From: UBA4844 sp050943255
GTDB lineage: Bacteria; Bacillota; Syntrophomonadia; Syntrophomonadales; Syntrophomonadaceae
Direction of reading: 5' to 3'
Assembly: GCA_050943255.1 (NCBI GenBank)
Contig: JBMNOV010000074.1
Span: 1-6,808 of the forward strand
Length of the DNA: 6,808 nucleotides
This document shows, piece by piece, positions 1 to 5,578 of the stretch (positions are counted from its first letter, which is position 1; each line of letters starts with the position of its first letter). A model generated the notes under the pieces. That model was not told where the DNA came from. It searched no databases and saw only the letters and a program-made list of their open reading frames with translations. Both the position numbers and the translations under genes were made by a program.

Positions 1-365
1 TTAACATTGAAGTATTAATGCATTTGCGCAATATTAAAAAAGTAAAACAGGAAGTATCTATTTATGATCCTATTGGTTATGATAAGGAAGGCAATGAAAT
101 TTCTTTATTAGATGTTTTAACTGTAGATAATGAAATTATTGATCAAGTAGAAGTGAAGTTACAGGAGGAAAAGATTAGGGATAAAATTGATGTTTTATCC
201 CGCCGGGAGCGTGAGGTAATAGGAATGCGGTATGGGCTTTTTAATGGTCTTAAAGAGACTCAGCGGGAAATTGCCCGCAAGCTAGGGATATCGCGATCCT
301 ATGTGTCCCGAATTGAAAAACGGGCTCTAAAAAAATTAATTCGGGAAATGAGTATTGAAGTATAA
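1..365 (+). CDS. sigK: RNA polymerase sporulation sigma factor SigK, C-terminal part (5' end outside window)
   Basis: This is the 3' part of a sigma-70 family factor that directs RNA polymerase to late mother-cell sporulation promoters. The frame is open from base 3 (N-I-E-V-L-M-H-L-R), so the ATG at 18 is an internal methionine matching the M of the family motif CIENEILMHLR, not the likely start. Regions 1-2 lie upstream of the window. Numbering from that Met, the stretch DPIG-x-DKEGNEISL (17-30) is typical of SigK; SigE has a different sequence here. Region 4.1 (LSRREREV, about 60-67) and the region 4.2 helix-turn-helix (TQREIARKLGISRSYVSRIE, 81-100) follow and recognise the -35 element. 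The C-terminus is complete and ends about where SigK proteins end. The residues N-I before E-V replace the usual E-N. Family assignment is firm; whether the upstream half is contiguous cannot be seen. Confidence 0.88.
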   Translation, partial: NIEVLMHLRNIKKVKQEVSIYDPIGYDKEGNEISLLDVLTVDNEIIDQVEVKLQEEKIRDKIDVLSRREREVIGMRYGLFNGLKETQREIARKLGISRSYVSRIEKRALKKLIREMSIEV

Positions 366-380
366 ATAGTATTAAAAATA

Positions 381-410
381 AAAGTCAGGAGCTTGTCTCT
401 GGACTTTTTT
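381..410 (+). terminator. Intrinsic terminator downstream of sigK, possibly bidirectional
   Basis: A hairpin begins 15 bases after the sigK stop. Arms 384-391 and 397-404 pair with one A/G mismatch and one G-T wobble, around the loop CTTGT, and A-T pairs extend the base. A run of six T follows (405-410). On the opposite strand the stem is followed by a T-rich tract (CTTTTATTTTT), so it could also end transcripts of the convergent Nudix gene that stops at 514. The remaining bases 411-513 show no other feature. Confidence 0.75.
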
Positions 411-513
411 ATATTTACGGTTGTACTTACTGTGTTTTTATAAAGGATACGAATAAATGCCTTAATATATGCAGAGTTATGGCCATTTCCAGCGGAGAGG
501 TATCTTTAATAAA

Positions 514-1137
514 TTATGTTGGGCTGTCTTTTAGTAAGCTAATAAAGTGATTGAGTATGCGGGCAGTTAGCCCCCAGATAACTTCTTCTTCCCATATATA
601 GAAATAATGCATAATACGGTTCTTGCGAAAAGGATAATTGGCTCCCTGAGGGATAAGAAATAAAGGGAAATTATCGGTTAGCTCTGGCTTTAGTATTACC
701 TCATGTTCCAGGGGCTTTGTTTCTAATAGATATTTTAATGGAATATATAAAACTTTATCTACTTCTGAAGGATTTGCTTTTATATAATTAACATTTTTTA
801 TATTGGCGATGAAAGAATATATAATCAGATTGGAAGGGGCAACTAAAGTATCTAACTCACCGAGTATCTCAATATTGTTCGGGGTTATTCCTAATTCTTC
901 ACAGGTTTCTCTAATAGCGGTTGCCTGTAGGTCACAGTCAGCAGAATCCATTTTTCCGCCGGGAAAGCAGATTTCTCCAGGTTGGTGCTTAAGATTCAGG
1001 GACCGTTTTTCAAAAAGTAGAAAAGTATTATTCTCAATTTCAACTAATGGCAAAAGTACTGCTGTTTTCATAGCATGTTCATGACCGAGAATATTTGCCT
1101 TCCGGTTGTGTAATTTTTTAATTATCTCTTTTAGCAA
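514..1137 (-). CDS. Nudix hydrolase, coenzyme A pyrophosphatase (NudL/YeaB) type
   Basis: A 207-residue Nudix hydrolase, expected to cleave CoA or a related nucleoside diphosphate derivative, e.g. CoA to 3',5'-ADP and 4'-phosphopantetheine, with Mg2+ or Mn2+ in the cytoplasm. The CoA-type signature precedes the Nudix box: RS-x3-K-H-x-PGE-x2-FPGG at residues 45-61. The Nudix helix carries R76-E77-x2-E80-E81-L-G83, which holds the metal-binding glutamates. The spacing from FPGG to the REx2EE motif is one residue longer than the generic Nudix consensus, with D64 and D67 in between; as I recall, CoA pyrophosphatases such as NudL share this. The start is TTG at 1137, chosen because GGAGGTG lies 10 bases upstream; the next in-frame Met (residue 23) has no such support. 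Length is close to the roughly 200 residues usual for the family. It is a single gene, convergent with sigK and divergent from the galT-like gene. The exact substrate is inferred from motifs only. Confidence 0.88.
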   Translation of the reverse strand: MLKEIIKKLHNRKANILGHEHAMKTAVLLPLVEIENNTFLLFEKRSLNLKHQPGEICFPGGKMDSADCDLQATAIRETCEELGITPNNIEILGELDTLVAPSNLIIYSFIANIKNVNYIKANPSEVDKVLYIPLKYLLETKPLEHEVILKPELTDNFPLFLIPQGANYPFRKNRIMHYFYIWEEEVIWGLTARILNHFISLLKDSPT

Positions 1138-1147
1138 GATTGTTTTT

Positions 1148-1154
1148 CACCTCC
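1148..1154 (-). promoter_or_regulatory. Ribosome binding site fixing the TTG start of the Nudix gene
   Basis: The - strand reads GGAGGTG here, a near-perfect Shine-Dalgarno sequence, with 10 bases between it and the TTG at 1137-1135. No ATG or GTG lies in frame at a suitable distance, so this site decides the unusual start codon. Confidence 0.8.
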
Positions 1155-1247
1155 ACTGCCTATTCTAGGATAACATTTTTAATGTAGTTTATCTCTATAT
1201 AAAGATGTAGGTGCTGTATCGGCATTTGTAAAAATTTATGAATAAAA

Positions 1248-1274
1248 TTGACTGGTACACCGGTATTATATAAA
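1248..1274 (+). promoter_or_regulatory. Candidate sigma-A promoter for the galT-like gene
   Basis: TTGACT (1248-1253) matches the -35 consensus in five of six positions. TATAAA (1269-1274) follows after a short 15-base spacer; TAAAGA at 1271 would give 17 bases but is a poorer -10. An imperfect dyad, ACTGGT-AC-ACCGGT (1251-1264), starts within the -35 hexamer and fills most of the spacer; it could be an operator. Transcription would start about 200 bases before the galT-like ATG and about 90 bases before the small frame at 1374. The match is by eye and the spacing is suboptimal. Confidence 0.4.
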
Positions 1275-1373
1275 GAAGATGTTATAGTAATGTAATGAGT
1301 ATATTCGCATCAGTTAATATTTCAACCATATGATTTTATTAGAAAAACTGCTAAACTTAGAGGATATCAATAA

Positions 1374-1532
1374 ATGAATAGATTTATTAGTTTAGTGTTT
1401 TATTTTAAGGAAATGCTTGTAGAATATTTGAATAAATACAAAGAGTTTAGTCAAATGAATAGTTATACTAAGGGGGTAAGATTTACATGGCAGCCGAACT
1501 ACGCAAGGACATGGTGCGAGATAATTGGGTAA
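1374..1532 (+). CDS. Possible small protein or leader peptide overlapping the galT-like start (unrecognised)
   Basis: A 52-codon frame starts with ATG at 1374 and ends at TAA 1530-1532, overlapping the first 46 bases of the galT-like gene in another frame. It has a good ribosome binding site, AGAGGA at 1359-1364, 9 bases before the ATG, and an in-frame stop (TAA, 1371-1373) immediately upstream, so the start is well defined. The product begins MNRFISLVFYF and continues with charged residues (KEMLVEYLNKYKEF); I recognise no family. The last 16 or so codons lie inside the galT-like coding region and are constrained by it. It could be a translated leader that couples to or attenuates the downstream gene, a small protein, or a chance frame. 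Only the ribosome binding site, spacing and length support it. Confidence 0.3.
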   Translation: MNRFISLVFYFKEMLVEYLNKYKEFSQMNSYTKGVRFTWQPNYARTWCEIIG

Positions 1533-2497
1533 TAATTGCTACAGATCGTGCACTTAAACCTAATGACTTTCCTATAAATAAAACATGGGAGAAGGAACGT
1601 AAAAGTGGGCAGCAGTTTTGCCCCTTTTGTGAGGGTAATGAGATTTATACTACTGAGGAAATAGCTGCCTTTAGAGATAATAATACTCTTCCTGATACCC
1701 CAGGTTGGACTATACGTACGATACCTAACAAATTTTCCGCTTTCAAATTGGATGGGGCATTGGAATTAAAACAATCAGGTATTTTTGAAAGCTGCAATGG
1801 ACTGGGACAGCATGAGGTTGTGGTGGAAACGCCACAGCATGGAGTGGAATTTTATGAACTACCGGTGGAAAAAATTAAACAGATTTACATTATGCTACAG
1901 CAACGTTACAATCATTTAGCCGGTGACCCGCGAGTAAAGTACATACAGATTTATAAAAACCAGGGTTTATTTGCCGGGGCATCGTTGGAGCATAGTCATA
2001 GTCAGATTCTGGCTCTGCCAAGTGTACCCAGGGAAAATCAAGGGTTAATTAAGTATTATAATCATGAAGGTAAATGTCTTTTATGCAAGATAAAAGAAGA
2101 AGAGTTGGCAAGCCGGGAAAGGCTGGTATATGAGAGTGAACATTTCCTTCTTATCTGTCCGTATGCTTCTCGTTTTTCTTATGAGACCTGGCTTATCCCC
2201 CGCCGGCATACAGAACATTTTGCTGGGATTAGTAATGAGGAACTTAATGATCTTTCCTTAATAATGAAGGCTTTTATGCCTGTTATGATTGAGTGCTTAA
2301 GTAATCCTTCCTATAATATTGTAATAAATACAGCACCGGTTAACCAAGATATTGGAGGCGGTTATCATTGGTTTATGGAAATAATACCGCGTTTGATAGT
2401 ACCAGCTGGAGTAGAATTTGCTACTGGCTTTTATATGAATCCGGTGTCACCGGAAGTGGCTGCAGCTATGTTAAGAGAAAAAGTTCGAGGGTATTAA
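1487..2497 (+). CDS. galT: GalT-family nucleotidylyltransferase (galactose-1-phosphate uridylyltransferase; ADP-glucose phosphorylase-like)
   Basis: A 336-residue cytoplasmic enzyme of the GalT branch of the HIT superfamily, which moves a nucleoside monophosphate through a phosphohistidine-type intermediate. Classical GalT interconverts UDP-glucose and galactose-1-phosphate with glucose-1-phosphate and UDP-galactose (Leloir pathway). The active site is H169-S-H171-S-Q173, with H171 the expected nucleophile. One metal site is C45-P-F-C48, H118 (ETPQH) and H169. A second set is C197-L-L-C200, H241 (RRH) and H294 (YHWF). This second cysteine pair and HWF in place of HxH match what I recall of the plant ADP-glucose phosphorylase At5g18200 better than E. 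coli GalT, so the true substrate may be ADP-glucose or another nucleotide sugar. The C-terminal GFYMNPVSPE segment is family-typical. The ATG is preceded by AGGGGGT with 9 bases between. No galK or galE is in view; yqeG follows after 70 bases. The family is certain, the substrate is not. Confidence 0.88.
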   Translation: MAAELRKDMVRDNWVIIATDRALKPNDFPINKTWEKERKSGQQFCPFCEGNEIYTTEEIAAFRDNNTLPDTPGWTIRTIPNKFSAFKLDGALELKQSGIFESCNGLGQHEVVVETPQHGVEFYELPVEKIKQIYIMLQQRYNHLAGDPRVKYIQIYKNQGLFAGASLEHSHSQILALPSVPRENQGLIKYYNHEGKCLLCKIKEEELASRERLVYESEHFLLICPYASRFSYETWLIPRRHTEHFAGISNEELNDLSLIMKAFMPVMIECLSNPSYNIVINTAPVNQDIGGGYHWFMEIIPRLIVPAGVEFATGFYMNPVSPEVAAAMLREKVRGY

Positions 2498-2567
2498 AAC
2501 AGTTAATTGGCCTATAAAGCGAGTCTGTACTTTTTTTGTACTGTCTAAATAATAATTGAGGTGAGTG

Positions 2568-3083
2568 ATGTTTAAACTACTATATCCGCGGCTGTATGTG
2601 GACTCTATTCTTGATATACCGATTGAGCGCATGGGTGAAATGAATATAACCGCGTTTATATTTGATTTGGACAATACCGTTACTGAATGGAATAGTCAGA
2701 AAATTTGCGAAGAAATAATCCAGTGGTTTAGCCTAATAAAACAGCAGGGTTTTAAAGCATGTATTTTATCTAATAATTGTGAACAGAGGGTACTAGCAGT
2801 AGCCAAGAGCCTGGATATTCCCTATGTGCACCGTGCTCAAAAGCCACGTCGTGGCGGATATCAGCGGGCTTTATCACTAATGAATGTCGCTGCTTTAAAT
2901 ACAGCAGTGATAGGTGATCAGATATTTACTGATGTGCTAGGGGGAAATCGTGCTGGGTTATTTACTATACTAGTAAAACCTATTGCCCGGAAAGAGTTTT
3001 TTGGAACTAAAATATCTAGAAGTATGGAGTGTCTCGTGTTATCACAGTTAAAACGGAAAATTAAAAGGGGCGAAATCTCGTAG
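2568..3083 (+). CDS. yqeG: YqeG family HAD IIIA-type phosphatase
   Basis: A 171-residue HAD-superfamily phosphatase. HAD motif I is FDLDNT, with D33 as nucleophile and D35 as acid/base. Motif II is S68-N-N in ILSNN, the conserved lysine is K92 in QKP, and motif III is GDQ-x2-TD (D117, D122). The opening MFKLLYPRLYVDSI fits the YqeG family, as does the length. The family's physiological substrate is not well established; the gene is usual in Firmicutes, often near aro or GTPase genes. I chose ATG 2568 over the adjacent GTG 2565 because GAGGTG (2558-2563) would almost touch the GTG, while GAGG sits 6 bases before the ATG. It follows the galT-like gene without a recognisable terminator (the T run at 2531-2537 has no GC stem), so cotranscription is plausible. 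All catalytic residues are present. Confidence 0.9.
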   Translation: MFKLLYPRLYVDSILDIPIERMGEMNITAFIFDLDNTVTEWNSQKICEEIIQWFSLIKQQGFKACILSNNCEQRVLAVAKSLDIPYVHRAQKPRRGGYQRALSLMNVAALNTAVIGDQIFTDVLGGNRAGLFTILVKPIARKEFFGTKISRSMECLVLSQLKRKIKRGEIS

Positions 3084-3133
3084 TTTATCTTTCTATATAA
3101 TCTGCAGTTTATAAATCCCATATATATTATCTA

Positions 3134-3142
3134 TGATATAAT
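3134..3142 (+). promoter_or_regulatory. Extended -10 promoter motif ahead of the pseudopilin-aro cluster
   Basis: TGATATAAT is a perfect -10 hexamer (TATAAT, 3137-3142) with the upstream TG of an extended -10, set in a very AT-rich stretch (about 3091-3150). The -35 position has only a weak match (AATCCC at 17-base spacing), which extended -10 promoters tolerate. Transcription would start near 3149, giving a leader of about 85 bases before the pseudopilin. The leader (3150-3230) shows no riboswitch or attenuator I recognise. Confidence 0.5.
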
Positions 3143-3235
3143 ATATTATCTTGAACGAAATACGGTAATAGGACAGGCTGTGGAAGAATCAACTGCTGGG
3201 ATCAGGTTTTAATATAGAAAATAAAGAGTTGGGAG

Positions 3236-3691
3236 GTGTGCATTGTTATAAGTAATAAACGAGGTTTTACCTTGGTTGAACTATTAGTTGTTTTAGTTCT
3301 TATAGCAATACTAGCCTTAATAAGCTTCCCCCAATTCGACCGGGTTGTCCAAGAATACAAGCTTGATACTGATGCCCGCCAACTAGCATGGGTTTTACGT
3401 TCCGCACGTCAGGAGGCTATTACTTCGGGGCATACACAAAGGGTTATTTTTAATATAACTAAGGGACAGTATTCTAAGGGTGGAAACCGGTATACTTTAA
3501 GCCCAAATATTAATTTTGTAGGAACTACTAGTTTTAGACTTATAGAAGGAGTGCCTATTTGTGGCTTTACAGTTTCTGGCGCCCCAACACCTCAAGCAGG
3601 TGCGGCAACCCTAGAAAATAAATATGGTTCGCAAATATCTGTAATAGTTAATATCGCTACAGGAAGGATAAGAGTACAAGAACAATTATAA
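3236..3691 (+). CDS. Type II secretion/type IV pilus-like pseudopilin (GspH/FimT type), prepilin leader
   Basis: A 151-residue prepilin-like protein. The class III leader ends in NKRG followed by FTLVELLVVLVLIAILAL: cleavage is expected between G10 and F11, with E15 becoming the Glu at position 5 of the mature protein, then about 20 hydrophobic residues forming the membrane helix and assembly core. The segment DARQLAWVLRSARQEAITSG (46-65) is typical of GspH/FimT minor pseudopilins, followed by a beta-rich C-terminal domain. Processing would need a PilD/ComC prepilin peptidase, not in this window. The start is uncertain: GTG 3236 is the only canonical in-frame start after the stop at 3215, but it overlaps GGGAGGTG (3231-3238). 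ATT 3242 would be an alternative and would give an eight-residue leader. It sits between yqeG and aroC without other pilus genes, probably as the first gene of the aro transcript. Its partners are unknown. Confidence 0.85.
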   Translation: MCIVISNKRGFTLVELLVVLVLIAILALISFPQFDRVVQEYKLDTDARQLAWVLRSARQEAITSGHTQRVIFNITKGQYSKGGNRYTLSPNINFVGTTSFRLIEGVPICGFTVSGAPTPQAGAATLENKYGSQISVIVNIATGRIRVQEQL

Positions 3692-3778
3692 TGTTCTCTA
3701 AAAATATAGTTTCTTTAATAGGCGATCAGATAGTTTTCGTTTTTTGATAGTTTACATATTTGAGTAGGTGGTAAGTGG

Positions 3779-4966
3779 ATGCTTAGATTTATGACTTCGG
3801 GAGAGTCCCACGGTAAGGGTCTGGTAACCATAATTAACGGTTTGCCGGCGGGGTTAAAGGTTGATCTTCAGTTTATCAATAATGAGTTAGCACGGCGGCA
3901 AAAAGGGTATGGGCGTGGAAGACGGATGCAGATTGAGACTGACGAGGTAGAGATAATTGCCGGAGTAAGGAACGCTGAAACCTTGGGTAGCCCTATTAGT
4001 CTTTTAATTCGTAATCGTGATTTTAAGAACTGGCAGGATATAATGGACAGCGGAGAATGTATAGGTATTAATAAACGGATAGTAACAAGACCCCGACCTG
4101 GTCATGCTGACCTGGCGGGGGCCATGAAATACCAACACAAAGACATGCGCAATATATTAGAAAGAGCTAGTGCTCGGGAAACAGCAGCGCGAGTTGCGGT
4201 AGGTGCTTTTTTTAAAGCATTCTTAATGTATTTTGATATATATATTTACAGTCAGGTTATCTCAATTGGGTCAGTAAACATTCCGCCTACTTCAGTAACG
4301 CAGAATAATATTAATGAGTTTTATACTCAAATAGAGGATTCACCGGTACGTTGCTTTAATAAAACAGGGGAATTGGAAATGATAAAAGCTATTGAAAAAG
4401 CTCGTAGTCAGGGTGAGTCGTTAGGAGGTAGCTTTGAAGTAGGTGCTATCGCAGTTCCTCCAGGTTTAGGCAGTCATACCAGTTGGGAACAAAAACTTGA
4501 TAGCCAGATTACGGCTGCCCTGGTGAGTATCCCAGCGATAAAGGCAGTGGAGATAGGTGATGGTATAGCGAATGCCGGCAAACCTGGCTCACAGGTGCAC
4601 GATGAGATAGCTTACCAGGATGAATATGGCTTATTCCGGAGTAGTAACCGCGCTGGAGGAATAGAAGGCGGCATTAGCAATGGTGAAACTATTTGGGCGA
4701 GAGCCTATATGAAGCCTATACCTACATTATTTAAGCCATTAAAAAGTGTTAATATTTCGAACTGGAAAGAAGAAAGAGCCCAGGTAGAACGTTCAGATAT
4801 ATGTGCGGTCCCGGCAGCGGCAGTTGTAGGTGAAGCTATGATGGCATTTGTTTTAGCCCGTTCCTTTAGAAATAAATTTGCCGGGGATAGTATGGAGCAG
4901 ATCGACCAAGCCTATAAAGACTATATGGCTTATTTGCAAAGGGAATGGAAATGGAAAAGAATATAG
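3779..4966 (+). CDS. aroC: Chorismate synthase
   Basis: Chorismate synthase (395 residues) removes phosphate from 5-enolpyruvylshikimate-3-phosphate to give chorismate, the last shikimate-pathway step, and requires reduced FMN. The family signatures are all present in order: GESHGKGL (8-15, with the catalytic His at 11), GRGRRMQIETD (45-55), RPGHADLAGAMKY (106-118, His at 109), RNILERASARETAARVA (124-140), RAGGIEGGISNGE (291-303) and ERSDICAVPAA (337-347). Length is normal for Gram-positive enzymes. ATG 3779 has TAGGTGG 7 bases upstream, and the N-terminus LRFMTSGESHG is where the family begins. The 3' end overlaps aroK, indicating translational coupling. The gap before it (3692-3778) has no terminator and carries three copies of ATAGTTT. 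Nothing about the enzyme appears unusual. Confidence 0.97.
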   Translation: MLRFMTSGESHGKGLVTIINGLPAGLKVDLQFINNELARRQKGYGRGRRMQIETDEVEIIAGVRNAETLGSPISLLIRNRDFKNWQDIMDSGECIGINKRIVTRPRPGHADLAGAMKYQHKDMRNILERASARETAARVAVGAFFKAFLMYFDIYIYSQVISIGSVNIPPTSVTQNNINEFYTQIEDSPVRCFNKTGELEMIKAIEKARSQGESLGGSFEVGAIAVPPGLGSHTSWEQKLDSQITAALVSIPAIKAVEIGDGIANAGKPGSQVHDEIAYQDEYGLFRSSNRAGGIEGGISNGETIWARAYMKPIPTLFKPLKSVNISNWKEERAQVERSDICAVPAAAVVGEAMMAFVLARSFRNKFAGDSMEQIDQAYKDYMAYLQREWKWKRI

Positions 4967-5490
4967 TGTTAATTGGCTTCATGGGAACTGGTAAAAGTGT
5001 AGTTGGAATAATCTTAGCCAAGAAACTGAAAAAAAAATTTGTTGATATGGATTATCAAATTGAACAAATTACCCATATGAGTATTACTGATATATTTAAA
5101 CATCATGGAGAAATTCGATTTCGTTCTGAGGAAAAGTTGCTAGTGAGCAAACTATCGCGTCAACGCAATCAGGTAATTGCTACTGGCGGTGGGGTAGTAC
5201 TTGATCAGGATAATATTCGAATGTTTAGGCAAAACGGCATAATTATTTGCCTTAAAGCTAGTGCCGAGGAAATCTTTAAGCGTGTAAATCGCCGTAAAGG
5301 TACTCGTCCTGTATTAAAAAAGAATTATTGCGTCAGGGATATAGAGGACATGCTTAAATTTAGGGAAACATTCTACTCCCAGGCTGATTACCAGGTAAAT
5401 ACCAATGAAAAGACTCCGGAACAAGTAAGCAATGAAATTATACTTTTGCTAAGTGAAGTAAACAACCAAATTCAAACTAAAGTGAATTAA
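4951..5490 (+). CDS. aroK: Shikimate kinase
   Basis: Shikimate kinase (179 residues from this start) transfers the ATP gamma-phosphate to shikimate, giving shikimate-3-phosphate, the fifth pathway step. The Walker A loop is GFMGTGKS (9-16). Shikimate-binding residues fit the family: D34 in DMD, R58 in RFR, and G79-G80-G81 in ATGGGVV. The lid arginine is R119 in GTRP, and R138 lies in KFRETFY. Two in-frame ATGs compete, 4945 and 4951. AAAGGGA (4938-4944) directly abuts the first but lies 6 bases from the second, and MEKNIVLIGFMG aligns with family N-termini, so 4951 is preferred; 4945 would add Met-Glu. The gene overlaps the end of aroC by 16 bases (22 with the earlier start), which suggests coupled translation. 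Product identity is secure; the start is less so. Confidence 0.94.
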   Translation: MEKNIVLIGFMGTGKSVVGIILAKKLKKKFVDMDYQIEQITHMSITDIFKHHGEIRFRSEEKLLVSKLSRQRNQVIATGGGVVLDQDNIRMFRQNGIIICLKASAEEIFKRVNRRKGTRPVLKKNYCVRDIEDMLKFRETFYSQADYQVNTNEKTPEQVSNEIILLLSEVNNQIQTKVN

Positions 5491-5545
5491 AGGTTATATT
5501 CCTTCATCTCGCCAAGGACATATCTAAATCGAGCCTCTATAAACG

Positions 5546-5558
5546 TATAATTTATAAT
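5546..5558 (+). promoter_or_regulatory. Possible weak internal promoter before aroB
   Basis: Two TATAAT hexamers lie almost end to end (5546-5551 and 5553-5558) in the 88-base aroK-aroB gap. Neither has a recognisable -35 at 16-18 bases and neither has an upstream TG. A start from here would leave a very short leader before GAAGGG (5565-5570), the aroB ribosome binding site. Low confidence: in AT-rich DNA such hexamers occur by chance. Confidence 0.2.
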
Positions 5559-5578
5559 AATTTCGAAGGGATTAGAGT

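Larger units (their letters stand above)
1138..1486. other. Divergent intergenic region between the Nudix and galT-like genes
   Basis: This 349-base AT-rich gap separates two genes read outward. It holds the Nudix ribosome binding site (1148-1154), a small dyad ACATT-TTT-AATGT (1173-1185), a TTGACT promoter candidate (1248-1274) with a dyad in its spacer, a small open frame with a good ribosome binding site (from 1374), and the galT-like ribosome binding site AGGGGGT (1471-1477). I could not identify a convincing -35/-10 pair for the Nudix gene, and no known riboswitch class is recognisable by eye in the leader. Confidence 0.7.

Noticed and set aside
803..1084. Open + strand frame of 93 codons
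   Set aside because: Lies entirely antisense to the Nudix gene, has no ribosome binding site, and its product resembles no family; the Nudix motifs clearly mark the coding strand.
1238..1273. 11-codon frame starting at ATG 1238, and a 12-codon frame just downstream
   Set aside because: No ribosome binding site, very short, and the first lies on the promoter candidate.
1464..1469. TATACT as a -10 element close to the galT-like gene
   Set aside because: A transcript from it would begin at or within the ribosome binding site (1471-1477), leaving no usable leader.
2526..2544. GTAC-T7-GTAC as a possible terminator between the galT-like gene and yqeG
   Set aside because: The stem would be only four base pairs with the T run in the loop, so it is not a credible intrinsic terminator.
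2471..2674. Open - strand frame of 67 codons
   Set aside because: Antisense to the end of the galT-like gene and the start of yqeG, both with intact catalytic motifs; no supporting signal.
2918..3121. Open - strand frame of 67 codons
   Set aside because: Antisense to the yqeG 3' end, including HAD motif III; no recognisable product.
3150..3230. Riboswitch or T-box in the pseudopilin leader
   Set aside because: I looked for T-box, cyclic-di-GMP, cobalamin and preQ1 signatures and found no conserved core or convincing stems.
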